Notes: generated from the letters alone by a model not told the origin. A DNA stretch of 64,000 nt from Saururus chinensis (GCA_035235625.1 CP141148.1:24987057-25051056); one strand, 5' to 3'. Counted from the stretch's first letter, positions 45,752-59,792 are shown. Program-made: numbers and translations.

Positions 45752-48700
45752 AAATTTGGGGTTAAGAAAAAAAAAATATTTTTCTAACCACTTACGGTAT
45801 TAGTGGTCATTTGTAGGGGGATCTTCGTAACTTGTCTAAGCAGCAGAGTGGCGAGCCAGCATTGACTCCTTGGTGTTTACACTTTACAAGGACAATATGA
45901 CCCGTAAACACAAGTTGATCGATGCCAAAGGGCGAAAGGACTGATACAACCAAAGTGCCGTAATGAATAAAGGCACATGGACGATGCTCCCAAATTCCAC
46001 ATAAAAGACGTACTTCTTCAGCGATAGGAATCACATCGTGCAACTCAGATCCAAATTGAGATGAGAATACTTAGAAAAAAGTGATATAATCCCCTCAAAT
46101 TGGTTACTTGATCGTCATGATGTGAGAGAAGGTAAGAAGGTCTACATGAAGAATAGTCATTTCACATGCTTGAGCAAGTATCTTCAATGGTCCATATGAG
46201 TTGGTTCAACTCCCAGATGCAGGGGAGAATATGAATGTTTTAACTATCAATTTCTGCTCATGCAACAAGCATATCACTTAAGATTAATGTCCTCCCTCAC
46301 CCTCAGTATTGTAGTTTGGCATCTGAACCTTTTGAAGTGCAGCATGGGCTTATTGCAACAAAAACTAACGTGTCTTGAAGAAAGGTAGGTCATCTTGATT
46401 GGATAAACTAAATTGTTCATATTTTTAAGGTCATCCACAATGATCTGTTATGACGGACCCACATATGTCTGTCTGGTTCCAGCAAAAAAATTATGCGTAT
46501 AATTTAAATATTTGAGGAAGCATCTTGGGACCGCCATGACGAGTCTCCTGACCAGTTGGAGCCCACAACCAGGAGCTCGACCAGATACGCCCCCACTTAT
46601 CCAGTGAGCTCGTCTATAAATGCCGATCACAGTCTGCTTGCTCACAGATCCAACCTTGCTCGTTATTCCCTCAATTTTTTGATTCAAAGTAAATTAACCT
46701 TTCCTTCAGTTCTATATGGGAAAGAATCCTCAGCCAGCAGCAATTTCCAGGCGAACCCTCGGCAGGCCTGGATACCATACGGCTGAAGCTTAAAGCGGTC
46801 TATGATGCAGCTGCCGTTTCTTTCCTTGAAAAAGCGATTCAAACTCGGAATAGTTCATAGTCCTGGTCAAGACTAAGCGAGGGGAGAAGGCCTGCCGTAA
46901 TTGAAGACCCCATAAGAACTGTCACGTTCTTGGGTCCATGGTGTCACACCTGAGAGTCGTTATCGTAAAGGATGCACGCTTATGACCCTAATTAAACCTC
47001 ATCATGAAAGGGTTGGATCAGTGAGAACTTCCATTACAGGCTCATGACAAGGACAAAGCGAGCTAGCTAGCAAAGGCCGTGAAAAGAATGCGTCTATCTG
47101 CACCCCCAAATACCCCTCAAACCCATATCTCCTTTACCCCACAATGATTAATTTATAAAATTTTCTTAAATATACCCCGAACTGAATTTTGATTTATTTT
47201 TATTTTACTACCCCTTTTGCTTACTCACTGTATACCCCTCGATCCCTTCCAAGCCTCAGCTTATTCTTCCCCATCGCCTGTGGTTCTTCCCCAACTGCCT
47301 GCAGCTAGAGTTGGAGTTTTTCTTTCGCTGGATGTACCAACGAAAACCATTGTCTCTGCTATTTCTCAATTTTGGAAAGCCAGTGCGTTGTACTAATTTC
47401 CATCGCTCTCTCTCTCTCTCTCTTTGTCTGGCTTCAGTTCCGACCTCTTCTTCGCCGGAGATCTGTCTTAGGTAATTCGATCCGAATCGACCCAGTTGTT
47501 TGCTTCACTCGGTTCTTCATGGTTGTGGATTTCTATGCCTTTTGGGGCATATTCGATTCCTGGTTTGTGTTGTTTTGGCTTTGTTCATTTAATGTTACTG
47601 ATTGAAATGTAATCATTGCTTATGGAGGAAAAAAAACTTTTGTGCTTCTATGTTCTTTTTGTTGTGTTCAATGGGCCGCTCAATTCTCCTCTCTTCCTTG
47701 TCCACCATTTCCCTATCTCGGCTTGTTTTATGTTTTGAAATGCTGTGTAAAACAAGATATCTTGAGTGAGTGACTAATGGAGTGAGGATTCGCACTCGGG
47801 ACCTCAACTTCCTAAAATGTATTCTCGGGCACATATATAAGGTCCACCCATTGAAATAACCACTTTTAAGTCTACCTCTTCGATGGGCATTTTGAGAAGC
47901 ATAAAGGTGTTTTTCTCCACATTGAGTTTTTGCCCACACACATATTACTTCATGTTTCTTGATACAATCTAACAACACTAGATAAATAATGCTTGGGTCA
48001 TGCCTTGTTTGTGCCATCCTCCCACCATGGGATTCAACGTCATCAATTTTTTAGTCTCCTGTTAAGAAATCTTGCGCATAGAGGACTACATTGCTTGAAA
48101 TCCTCAATGATGCAGCTTTAAATGGCTTTCCTTGAGAATCAAGTCCAAGAGGTAAGGATATCATGAAAAGTTGAAGGCTGATTAGTACTTGGGTAGGGAT
48201 TTCATCTTTACTTTCATTATATTGCATTCAAATGAAAATGATGATTGTTGCATAGCGCTCCATTTAAGCTGATCATCATGGTCCTAACAATAGAGGACAC
48301 CACTTTGTAGGGTGAGGAAGATGGCAAATTAAGAACTCGGTAGTTAATTTTTAGCTTCTTTACTGAGGCTTATATCCAGTTTAACAATCTAAGCTAAGCA
48401 AGTTTCACAGAAGATCTTAACCAGGTGGGATATATATACACTTGAATTCCAATGTGCATTTATATTCATGTATGCATAATTGCTGCTATTAGTAGCATAT
48501 GCGGCTAAATAAATTGTCTGCATCTTATTGTTTTCCTTTTTGGTTTCTATTTTGGTGATAGGCTTATTTGCTCATGTTTTGGTTCATTTAGCAATTGGTG
48601 AAACATGGAACTTGATGAGTTTTTTTTTAGTATTCTTATTGTAGGAAACAAATGTTCTTTTTAGTATCCTTATTGATGGAAGCTGGGTTTATTGAGTGGG

Positions 48701-50949
48701 TGAAGGTGAATTACTCTGGCCATGCAAGAAAGGTGATGGATGAGACTTGAGAGGCTAATGAAGACAAACATTGCATATGAGTCAGTGAAGTAGGCAATTG
48801 CGATTGGCTTGGGAGAAAGAAGAAGTATTTTTTGACAATAACGGGTACCAAGTTAACTTGAACCAAATTTGGCTCTGGTTTTGTGTTCAAATAAGATTAG
48901 AAGCAGATTTAACAAAGAATTGGCCTATAGCTTCTGGGTTTTAAATCCATCCTTCAGAAGTTTTGATTGATTGCATTTTGGGAAACCAAGTCCTTCAAAG
49001 AAAGAATTCTGGGAATACATGGCTGAGCTTAGACTTTTTTCGCAAAGAAAGAATAGAGCCCTTAAAGGCTTGAACAAGGTGTTTCCCTGCCATGAACTTA
49101 GCCCGCAATGAATTTTGTTGGATTAACTTCCAACCAATTTGCATCCAAGAGAATCATCTATGGTATCATTAGGCTTACGAATTCAGAGCCCTCCTTCAAG
49201 AGTAGGTTTCTAAAGATTGGAATGCTTAATTCAATGCTTCCATCTACCAGACTGAGTGTAGAACCCGAGATTTCTTTTATGTGCCTTTTTCCCCCTAATT
49301 CATATGTATTAATAATTCTTGGTAATAATTAAAAATTAGAAGCAATTTTGTGGGTCTAATTAGATATTAGTGTTAAGTGGAGGGGCCCAAACTTACATTT
49401 GAAGTAAGTTAGCCGTGCATTGGGCCTTCCAATAAAATGCATAAATATTATTTCATATAGAAATAAATCTCACATGGTTGAGGCATCACTAACTTTGCCT
49501 TAGACCGTGAGGCCAACACGTACTCAATTTGAATGAGATAGGAGCAACTTAGCGTGAGATCCCTTGTAACCTTAGTGAAGCTTTATTAATATTTAGGAGT
49601 TGTATATTTGCTGGAATAAGTGGATGCAATGGGTGTGGGGGAAGAGAGTCTCGGATTGGCATCTTGAGTGGGGTGGGAATCCTTACTTACTTGGACTCCC
49701 ACTTCATAAGGTCTAATTAGTCTCTCTCTCTATATATAATTTACACCCGTTCCCTTCCCACGAAAAACCTATATGGAGAGCGGTTGTGGCAGGGACGCAC
49801 TCCAGAAGCGAGGGAAGAGTTCTTCTCTGCAGGTAGGATTTCTATAGGGTATATATGCTAAAATACTTACATAGATCTCCTCTAAATAATATGTTAAATT
49901 TGAACATGATTATTATTAGTCTTAGCTCGGTGATTTCCTATTTATGTGGAGGAGTTGTATGTGAACCAAGAAAATCTATACGCTGCTTTTGTTTATATGT
50001 TAGTACTCATGTTCTTGATGTGAAATCATAGGGCATGTTTTGAGTGATTTTCTTAGTAGAAGGGTTGTCTTTGAAATATTTATGCAATGATGATGCAATA
50101 AGAATTAATTACGTGGTGGAAAGATTCTTCCTTTTGGTGGTTTTTAGACTGAGTTGGCTTGTGTTTGTGAATAAGGATGGGAGTGGATCCTTTGTTATTC
50201 ACCTGAGTACCCATCATCCTGGTTAAACGTGGTGAGCTGATAATAATTGAAGTCCAATTCATGTTGTTTGTCTGACCTGTTTCAACGCCCAATGTTATTT
50301 TCATGCTCTGTTTTCTGTTACGTTGGGTCAATAAGGTAGAAGTTCTCAATTTAAGCGCAGGTTTTCATCCAGTTATGAGTTGATTAGGTGTAGTTTCATC
50401 TGTTGATTTAATATCCTCTTCCCACTTTGTCTCAATTGCCTTATACGTGATTCATGTTGGTGAATTTAACTGCAGAGGAATTCTTAACCGGGGGTCAGTT
50501 CGTATACTGCCCATATTCCTTCAATAAAAAAAAACTGCATGCTTGGACGCCTCATAAGTTTAATCCTTTACCCACAATCTGCTGGTTAAAACTAGTAAAG
50601 ATAGGACTTCTTAAAATAGGAATCAGTAAACCCATGTCTTGTTGCTTTATCTGATATGTGAAGCAAGAGTTAGCGTTAGAAGAACTAGAGAAAAGAAAAC
50701 CAGCAAGGGCTACTCGGGGTGAATCTCACATATCTGCTAAAACAGGGGATCGTTTTCTCCTCTTTGATGATTTTGGGAAGAGGAAGAAGTTGAGTTGTGG
50801 GCTAGGATTTGGTCCAGTTCACAGTTGCTCACTCCGGTTCACTTCAACTATATATTTTAAGTACCCTTTCTAAAAAAAAAAAAAACCTATCTAATTCACT
50901 AAGGTTTTCACATCCGAACTTTTTAACAAAATTTATAAAATTACATATT
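45688..50949. other. Unassigned DNA
   Basis: No gene is supported over 5 kb. A (TA)n tract lies at 45717-45747 and a (TC)n tract at about 47406-47424. Near 47.25-47.47 kb, text with a G/T donor (TTAGGTAATTCG) looks like the leader of a plant gene, but no coding exon follows. At 49.73 kb CTATATATAATTT and the surrounding 400 bp have an LTR- or promoter-like layout. Open frames are short and match nothing. Confidence 0.4.
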
Positions 50950-52037
50950 AGGTGAAGGAATGGTTGGACTGACTTTCACATAGTAGAGGATCCTCTAGAA
51001 ATCTAGAGAATCGATACAATATTCTTCTTTTTAAGCCATGGCTGATCCTTTTGGTTTTGGACCTTTAATGGTCATTACCTTGTACCTTACAACGGTGTTT
51101 GGTCCACCGAGCCTACACAAGGCTATAACACGTGACAAAGGTACTTCGGCATCATGGAAGGCTCATGTACCTCCGCCACTTGTGTCCGTGAGCACAATGG
51201 GACCCTAACTCTTAGAACCATGGCTGGTCTATAAGGACCCTAGGGGTTTGGGATTGGGCTGAGTGTTTAGCCTACTCCAAAAATGGAGTCCGTTATTCTC
51301 TCCTTAAGTAGGAGTTGTGTTCTCTCCTTGAGCTAGGAGCTGTATCCCTTTTTCGGTCGAGATACAACACCCTAAAGTGGGAGTTGTTCTTCTTTAAGCC
51401 GGAGTTAGGTTTCTTGCATGTTTCTATAGGAATGACCTTGTACTTATTATTGTTGTCATTTTTTACCCTCGTTGCTGGATGTGCTAATCAGTGACTTCCG
51501 AGTACTAGGTGTCGCAAGTATAGCGAGTTTAAACTTGAGGGCAAAAGTTGTGCCAATGGTTTAGTCTTGGAATTAGGGATGCCTGAGTTGTAAACATTTT
51601 TGTGTATATAACTATTTTTATCCTATTGAGTATAAGTGGATATACTCATGCATCTTACTGATGCAGGTACCTAAAGGGAGTAGCTGAGTAGCAGAGTAGC
51701 TGGATTCGTGGGGTAGAGACATTGCTTCATAGTAGGACTTGCTTTATTTTCATTGAATGTAATAAGGCACAAAAGTTGCCATTCCATACTTTACTTGTTT
51801 ATTTTTATATGGTTATCAAATTTGCACATGGATGAGACCTGGCTCGTTATTTGATAGATTTGAATGACTATTATGGATAATCATGGTTTGATATTATCGT
51901 TATGTTGGAAAATGGCAGTCACAGATTGGAGATTATTTTAGTCGTTATTTTGCATGATCTATTTAAAAAAAAATTTACTAGCTTTTTTTTCTACTGCATT
52001 TACTTCGAAAATGCTATTTTGAAAATCCCGGCCATGA
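50950..52037. repeat. Gypsy-type LTR-like repeat ending in ATGACA
   Basis: The right end TTTTGAAAATCCCGGCCATGACA-type text at 52015-52037 is the inverted counterpart of the TGTCACGCCC/TGTAACGCCC starts at 59793 and 23296. Upstream text (ACTGATGCAGGTACC near 51660) is of a kind common inside Gypsy LTRs. No coding region is attached, and the left end is a guess. Confidence 0.3.
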
Positions 52038-52696
52038 CACTGAGAGTCTCCCCACAGGAAATTAATTAGCATGTAATTTATCCAATTTTTGAACATGTTT
52101 GTTGGTTAATTATTTATCAGAGTTCAGTTTTTAAGTGTCATAGAAGCTTTAGCTATTAATAGAGTGCTTGTTGGTTGAGACACGAAATCCATACTGTAAG
52201 TTTATTGACATATGAGGGAAGAAAAAAAAAATTGGCACAAGAAAGAATGTATGCCATTGGGTTTAACAAGACTGCTTCTAACTTCTAGTACAAGTTTTTT
52301 GCCACAAGCAAATGCATGGTTTTGTGCCCAATAGTGCATTGCATGCTTGCCGCAAATTAAAAAATACATAACGAAGTTGTACCATTTCTTCCTTTTAAAA
52401 ACCAAGAAATGATTTTATGTCAACATTAGCTCTGCTCACATTTTGTAACTAAGAACTTTTTTACGGGCACGACAACTAGGCTCTTGTGCAGAGACAAGAA
52501 GAAAAAGTAGACGGGGAAGGGCGACCATATAAACAACATAAAAATTACAATGATGTTGATTCAATATAAGAAGTAATTCTATGCATCTTCTACATAAACT
52601 CTTTATCCTATTAGTTAAGGCATAGTATAAGTTTGATGGTAATATTAAGAGAACACTTCTAATGTGGGATAAACCAAATGCAGAAGGTATTTTCTA
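52038..52696. other. Unassigned spacer
   Basis: A/T-rich with short frames only. I see no gene or repeat end. Confidence 0.35.
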
Positions 52697-53548
52697 TTGG
52701 GGGGCGCCCACCGAGAGAGCTATTCAAGAAGGTATCATGAGGCTCTAATACATGCCCTCTGCGCACTCGGTGGGTGCCCACCGTATGACACTTTGTAATC
52801 TGTCAGGAGGCGCCCACCAAGAAAGCTGTTTCAGAAGGTATCTCGAGGCTCAATACATGCTCTCAGCGCTCTCGGTGGGCACCCACCGTATAAGACTTTG
52901 TAATCTGTCGGGGGGTGCCCACTGTGAGAGCTGTTCTATAAGGTTTTTGGGGCTCCAATGCAAGCCCTCTGTTCTCTTGATGGGTGCCCACCGTATGAGA
53001 CTTTGTAAACTGTCGGGAGGCGCCCACCATGAGAGCTATTCCAGAAGGTTTTCAGGGCTCTAATGTAGGCCCTCTGCTTTGTCAGTGGGTGCCCATCGTA
53101 TGAGACGTTGTAATTTGTCGGGGGGTGCCCACCGTGAGAGCTATTCCAGAAGGTTTTCGGGGCTCTAATGCAAGCTCTCTGCTCTCTCGGTGGGTGCCCA
53201 CTATATGAGACTTTGTAAACTATCGGGAGGTGCCCACCGTGAGAGCTGTTCCAGAAGGTTTGTCGGGCCTCCAATGCAGGGGCCTTGTGCTCTCTTGGTG
53301 GGCGCCCACAGTATGAGACTTTGTAATCTGGCGGGGGGCGCCCACCGTGAGAGCTGTTCCAAAAGGATTCCCGGGGCTCCAATGCATGCCCTCTTCTCTC
53401 TCGATCAGCACCCACCGTATGAGACTTTGTAATTTGTCGGGGATCACCCACCATGAGAGCTAGCTGTTCTAGAAGATTTGTCGGGGCTCTAATGGAGGCT
53501 ATTTTCGCTCTCGATGGGCGCCCACCGTGAGAGCCGTTCCAGAAGGTA
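52697..53548. repeat. 105-bp minisatellite, about eight copies
   Basis: Units start at about 52704, 52811, 52916, 53021, 53126, 53231, 53339 and 53446 (spacings 105-108). Each has two palindromic GGTGGGCGCCCACC-type cores, one followed by GTGAGAGCTGTTCCAGAAGG and one by GTATGAGACTTTGTAA. Because 105 is a multiple of three, long frames stay open on both strands. The longest, on the - strand (52936-53667), repeats a 35-residue unit such as FWNSSHGGRPP, YKVSYGGHPP, REQRACI. I see no sign that it is a protein gene. Confidence 0.9.
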
Positions 53549-55520
53549 TAATATGAACAATATTTAAACATCAACAATGAAATATTGTAGCATGATGCAA
53601 TTGTATATCCTATGTCCGGTATTGTCATCCATTTATTACTTGGAGCCACATTATCGAAGCAAGCCAAACTAAGCTTTCGGTTCCACCAAAAATATTTTAG
53701 TAATCAGCCTCATGAAAGGAATATAATTTGAATGATAATTAGCACGAATGACTATAGAAGACAAGGTAAAGTCAAGATCACCCAGGGTAGATCAATCTAC
53801 GGCCAGAAGTAAGATGTGAAAATGAGGTAAGTGTGGCTTTGCAATCTATATTCACAAGGGAACACTTGCTTGTAGATACTGAAATACTTGCTAAAATAGA
53901 AGTAAAACTGCTTCTCTTATGATTGCACCACACATGTATATATTTCAGAAAATTACGCCTGACCTAGGGTCATTATCTGGATTCAGAAAAGGTAGAAGAG
54001 AAGAATAATGAAGTCAGAGAAAAAAAAGATTGTGAAGCTTAAAGAAGAGAATGCAAAACTTCATCCCTCCAATGACTAATTAACATAGATAGGCATGTCA
54101 TATAAGATCCTATTGTAATGCCTCAGACTGTGCCAATCTATGCCGGCTACAATATGATTGCATTAATTACGGAGGTAGATAAATATCAAGAAAACTGTGG
54201 CAAAAGGACCAGTCTCCATATCTCAGTGGAGCAATCAACCGGATCTACATGCAAAGAATGGTGCAATGACAATAAGTCTCCCTCACTGAGGTTGCGTCTA
54301 ACGTAAAAATGTATATAGGAACCCTTGATATTTAAGATCAATGGTACACACGTGTGCACTATCAATCTCACAGCTGAAAGGCTACCATACATTCCCTACA
54401 TTGGGCGCATTGTCATTGGGGAGCATAGAAAATACTTCGCCCAATAAGTTGCTTAATATAACAACAGTCTTCACAAAATAGAGGAGAGCATCCCCACTCC
54501 TAATCACAAGAAAAGAGTGTATTCAAATCCTTCTAATGATTGCTGGAACCAGATACAGAAAAAGTGGCAAACTTTTATTCCTCAGTATAATAATTGTTCA
54601 CTTTCACAAGAATGCACACAAAATCAAAAGATATTTAACTAACTTCAACAGAATTATGGACAGCCTATTCGGGGTGGTTCTGAATGAAAAAACAATAAAC
54701 ATAAACACTTTGAAGGTTGTGAAGAAGTTGAAAAAAAAATAAAAATTTACAAGAAGATGAGAACTATGAGAGTGGCACCAAACCCAGCCTAGAAGACGTC
54801 ATATTCAGGAATGAACTCATCAGTCAGTCACCAGAATTGGGAAGTACAACTCAGCCCCTTGAAGCCTCTTTCTTGGTAAGAAATGCACTCTGAGCTGAAA
54901 TTCACAGAACCGCTGGCACTGAAAATTGTTGTTCGAAGCAGTCGCTTGGAGCAAAGAAGCTCACCCTGCGGGTGAAGATGGAAGAGGAAATTCTTGTATA
55001 TATGTCCTGACAGAAGTCCCCATGAGTCAATGGCAATGGGATGGTAGAGCTTGTTGTGGCTTCCCTTCTCATAGACCAAATTGGCGTGCGCGAGGTCTCC
55101 GAAGTTGAGCCTGCTGTCAACCCTCTTTTCCCGGTTTCCCTTCATCTTGGTTCCAATCATTTCCATGGCGGCATCCCAAATAGCTTGTCTTCCTGTGAAA
55201 AAACTTGACCAAGAACAAATTCAGTAGGGAGATCCCCCCGTAGCAGGTGGGGTACTTAGTTAAGAAATTTTATGGGGAAGGTGGGGTACTTAATGGGAAA
55301 TTTCGTGGGGGAAGGTGAGGGTGAAGGAGAAACAAAAAAATTCCCGGAATTTCCCTTCTTATGGGGTACTGAGGGGTTTTTTGGGGTGCAGGTAGATGCA
55401 TTCTTTTCGCGCTCATGATGCCATCAGCATATGTACCCGAGCCGAAACTAGTAGTAAAGATGGGTTGGATTTGCTTTATGTTTGTAAACATGCAATAATA
55501 TATTTCTCCAATATTGATAG
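53549..55520. other. Unassigned DNA
   Basis: No gene is recognised. Near 54.29-54.42 kb a MITE-like stretch (AACCCTTGATATTTAAGATC on to ACATTCCCTACATTGGGCGC) is related to the palindrome at 22.67 kb. The 54.8-55.2 kb stretch has moderate frames on both strands, for example GDLAHANLVYEKGSHNKLYH, and could be a decayed exon. I cannot name it. Confidence 0.4.
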
Positions 55521-56065
55521 TGTTGGTTTTGACGTGATATAAAAGCAGGTTGGAGTTGAGCCGTTCGAACGCCCAGGTGCCCATTCAATCGCCCCGTTTG
55601 AACGGGTGTTCCCCCGTTCGAACGGCCTAACGGATTTCGAAAATAAAATAGTCGCGATGATTTATGTGACGAGTATAAAAAAGAGCCGTTTCGGCTCGGG
55701 TTTACACACGGGATTATCCTTATTCTTCGACGGGAAAAAGTCAGTAACTTTAACAGAGAGAAAACAGAGCCCTCTTCCTTCTTTTTGATCGATCCCTTCT
55801 TTGAGTTTTTAAGAGAAAATTCCTGAAAATCACTCTCTCTATTCACTCTGGATTTCTGAGTTCTTCACTGAGCAGTAGAGTCTACCCCGATTGAGATCCT
55901 GCCTGTTTGAGTGGAAGTGCACCTTCAAACGGGTTGTGTGGTTCGTTGTATCTTAGGAACGGAATGCTTTGGAATGTCTGTGCACGGAGGGCGGCATATA
56001 TGTTTCAAGGTCAGCGTGTATCGCGCCTCGAACCTGGTTCATAAATTTCTCTACTTTCTGGTTTT

Positions 56066-56147
<82 letters not shown>

Positions 56148-56230
56148 AAGAATATATTTTGTGTGATGATTTGTATGTTAATTGTGTTTTGTATTCAATC
56201 TGCACAATAATTTTGTAGTAACCCCCAACA
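55521..56230 (+). repeat. Left LTR of the Copia element
   Basis: It runs from TGTTGGTTTTGACG to AACCCCCAACA, so the ends form the inverted TGTTGG...CCAACA typical of Copia LTRs. A TATAAAA box lies at 55674-55680 and an (AT)n tract at 56071-56145. The gag-type frame begins 32 bp beyond its end. Confidence 0.65.
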
Positions 56231-59200
56231 ATCTTGAAACAGATATCGTTTGATTGTGTTGATTGAATACTGCAATGGGTGTTGACCAATCATTAAAACC
56301 TGAGAAGTTTGATGGGAAAAATTTTGTCAGACAGCAGACCAAAATGAAGTTTTGGCTAACGCAATTAAACATATTTTATGTGGTTTCTGATACTATTGCT
56401 GATAAGACTGTTTCTTCTGAATCTGACAAGACGGCTAGCTCGTCTGAAATTGGAATTGATAAGACTCAGGAAAGTGAGAAATTCAAACAAGATGATGAAC
56501 TATGCCATGATCAAATTCTTAGTGTTTTGAGCAATGAACTGTATGATTTGCATGTGAATACTAAAACTGCCAAAGAATTATGGGATACCCTAGATAAAAA
56601 ATTTGGAAAAGAGCATGAAGGGGAAGAAAAGTATGTTGTGGGAGAATATTTTGACTATAAGATGGTTGATAATAAATCTGTTAGAAACCAGGTAATTGAA
56701 ATACAGAATTTGGTAGCTAAGATCATTGGGAAAGGAATTCCCGTTGACGAGAGGCTCCAAGTTCCTGCTCTCATTGACAAACTACCACCCTCATGGTAGG
56801 ATTTCCAAATTACCTTGAAGCACAAGAGGGACGCCATGTCCGTTGATGACTTGATAGTAGCCATTCAAATTGAAGAGAAGCACAGGGGTAAGATGAAAGT
56901 CTTGCAAGGTACTTCTTCTGTGGTCAATGAGAGTGCTCAAGCTAATGTTGTAGAAGGGAAACCCAAGTTTTTTAGTAACAAGAAGAAGAACAAGAAGTCT
57001 AAAAATTAGCCTCTTAAACCTGGTTCAAATATCCAAAATGACAAGAAGGTGAAAGTTTGCTGGGTCTGTGGGAAACCTGGACATTTTGCAAACAAGTGCA
57101 AGGAGAAGAAAGGCCAGGACCAGAGTCATGGTGGGGCTGCATCTTCTGCTCAGGCTAATGTGGTTATTTAAGATGACAGGTTAGTAATAACTAATTCTGA
57201 AATTAACTTGACATGTGAACCTACTAATTGGTGGGTTGATACAGGAACAACTGTTCACATCGGTGTTGATGTTTCTTCTTTTTCTTTCTATCAGAAAGTA
57301 AAGGATAGGACAGTGACGATGGGGGACTCCTCTGTGGCTAGAGTTCATGGAGTTGGAAGCGTGGACATCCGGTTTACATCGGGGAACACATTAACTCTCC
57401 ATAATGTGTTGCATGTGCCAAGTGTGAGGAAGAACCTTGTTAGTGGAATGCTTCTTAGTAGTGAAGGTTATAAATTAGTGTTTGAGTCAAATAAAGTTGT
57501 AATAACTAGACATGGTACTTTTGTTGGTAAATGCTATGTGTGTGATGGTCTCTTTAAATTAAATTTGGTTTCTTGTAATAACTCTTTATTTCAAGTAGAT
57601 GACTCTTTAATTTGTCATGTTGATTCTTTTGATATGTGGCATATGAGGCTAGGTCATGTGAATTTTCAAATCATTAAGAGAATGATGAATCTTGATTTGA
57701 TTCCTAAATTGCATGTTGAATCTCTTGATAAATGTGAAGATGGACAAACTAGGTTCTAAAACTTATGATGCAGTATTCATTGGTTATGCACAAAATAGCA
57801 GAGCTTATCGGTTTTTAGTAATTGGGTCTGATCGGTAGGATTATGCTCCCAATACTATTAAGGAGTCCGATGATGCAACATTCTTTGAGAATGTATTTCC
57901 TTTGAAAGAAAAGAATAAGGTTGCAGTGCATAAAGAAGATGTTACATACTCTTCAACTCCTAGAATGGAAGATTCGGGAACTAATGAGGATGTTAAGAGA
58001 TTTAAGAGAACTAGGATAGAGAAGAACTTTGAGGATGACTTATATACTTTCATGGTGGTGAATGAGGATCCTTTGACTTTTAATTAAGCTATGTCGTCTA
58101 GTAAAGCTCATTTATGGAAGGAAGCGGTACAGAGTGAGATGGATTTAATACTTACACATGGGATGTGGGTTCTAATAAATCTACCACCAGGGTTTAAACC
58201 AATTGGATGCAAGTGGATATTCAAAAGAAAATATTATCCTGATAGATCCATTGAAAAGTACAAAGCTAGACTAGTTGCTAAAGGATATAGTCAAAAGGAA
58301 GGTCAAGATTTCTTTAACACATATTCTCCTGTGTCCATGATAACTACAATTCGAGTGCTTCTTGCATTGGTAGCTCATTATAACCTCGAAATTCATTAAA
58401 TGGATGTCAAAACAACATTCTTAAATAGTAAATTAGAGGAGAAAATTTATATGGAGCAGCCTGAAGGTTTTGTAGTTCCTGGTCAAGAAAGGAAAGTATG
58501 TAAGTTAGTAAGATCTTTCTATGGTTTAAAATAGTCTCCTAAACAATGGCATCAAAAGTTTGATGATGTTCTTCTTTCTCATAATTTTGTTGTTTGTACA
58601 TTTGATAAATGCTTGTATTGGAAGTCTTTCAATCACTCTTATGTAATGTTATGCCTGTATGTGGATGATATATTACTGTTTGGTGATAATGTGGATCATA
58701 TCAATAAGGTTAAGGGCTTCCTTAATGAGAGTTTTGATATGAAAGATTTAGGTTTTACAAAGATTATAATGGGCTTGAAGATTGATAGGACTTCTTAAGG
58801 AATAGTTGTGAGTCAATCACACTATGTGGAGAAAATTCTAAAGAAGTATGGATACTTCTATAGAAAACCTGTTAATACGCTATATGATGCAAGTGTAAGA
58901 CTTAAGAAAAATTGTGGGAAAAGTGTATCACAACTTAGATATTCACAGCTAATATGAAGTTTTGAGTTATCTGGCTAACTGCAGTAGACCAGATATATCC
59001 TATGTTGTGGGAAGACTGAGTAGATATACTAAGAGCCCTAATAAATCTCATTGGACTGCCATTGAGAGAGTTTTCAGATATCTGAAGAGAAGTGTAAACC
59101 TTGGTTTACATTATTCCGGGTTCCCTGCTGTATTAGAAGGATACAGTGATGCAAATTAGATATCAGATTTTGATGAAACCAAGGCTACTAGTGGTTATGT

Positions 59201-59792
59201 GGTGGGGCGGTTGCATGGAAATCTTCTAAACAAACAGTGATAACAAGGTCTACCATGGATGCAGAGTTGGTAGCTCTTAATAAAACTGGTGGAATGGGGG
59301 AATGGCTTAGGGATCTTTTAATAGATATACCCTGGTTGAATAAGCCAATTCCTGGAATATTGATTCATTGTGATAGCCAATCAACTCTTTATAAGGTTAA
59401 GAGTAGGAACCATAATAAGAGGTCCTCCAGGCACATTGAACTAAGGTATAAAATCTTGCGCAAGTTGACTACCTCAGGAGTCATTACCTTAAGTTTTATA
59501 CGATCAGTGGAGAATTTGGCTAATTCGTTTAAAAAAGAGTTGTTGGCAGGGCAAATCCTTAATTCTTCTAGGGGAATGGGGCTGAAAGCCTATGATTAGG
59601 TCATCGTTAGTAGCAACCCAATCTCTCTGCGTGGAGATCCCACTACGAAGATTCAATGGGTAAAAACAAGCTGATGTGTGACTTGGAGAGAGCACTATTA
59701 AAATTAGTATGCTCATTCCTGTGTTATGATAAAAGTGCTCTTAATGCATATGGAACAGGTTGACGAAAGTCTTAATGTAGTCAAGGCTTATT
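55521..59792 (+). mobile_element. Ty1/Copia retrotransposon, broken
   Basis: After the left LTR come, in Copia order: a gag-like region (from 56263), a zinc knuckle (CWVCGKPGHFANKC near 57060), a protease-type motif (WWVDTGTTVH near 57228), a pre-integrase motif (MWHMRLGHVN near 57630), reverse transcriptase (IGCKWIFKRK near 58200, YVDDILLF near 58660) and RNase H (MDAELVALNK near 59250, IHCDSQSTL near 59370). The order of integrase-related before reverse transcriptase parts defines Copia rather than Gypsy. It is broken in at least half a dozen places and so is old. A matching right LTR was not recognised; a Gypsy-type LTR-like repeat begins at 59793, perhaps inserted into it. Confidence 0.9.

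Noticed and set aside
45807-46043. 78-codon - strand frame behind the UGT
   Set aside because: No family match, no conserved motif, and it lies in flank also seen non-coding in the UGT copy.
47372-47605. Membrane-anchored N-terminus starting near 47372
   Set aside because: The frame begins with TTG rather than ATG, and no downstream exon or family match is seen.
52697-53548. CRISPR-like array of evenly spaced repeats
   Set aside because: The whole 105-bp unit is repeated with no unique spacers, and the window is plant nuclear DNA; it is a minisatellite.
55969-56210. Tyr/Ile repeat protein frames
   Set aside because: They are translations of the (AT)n tract in the Copia LTR.
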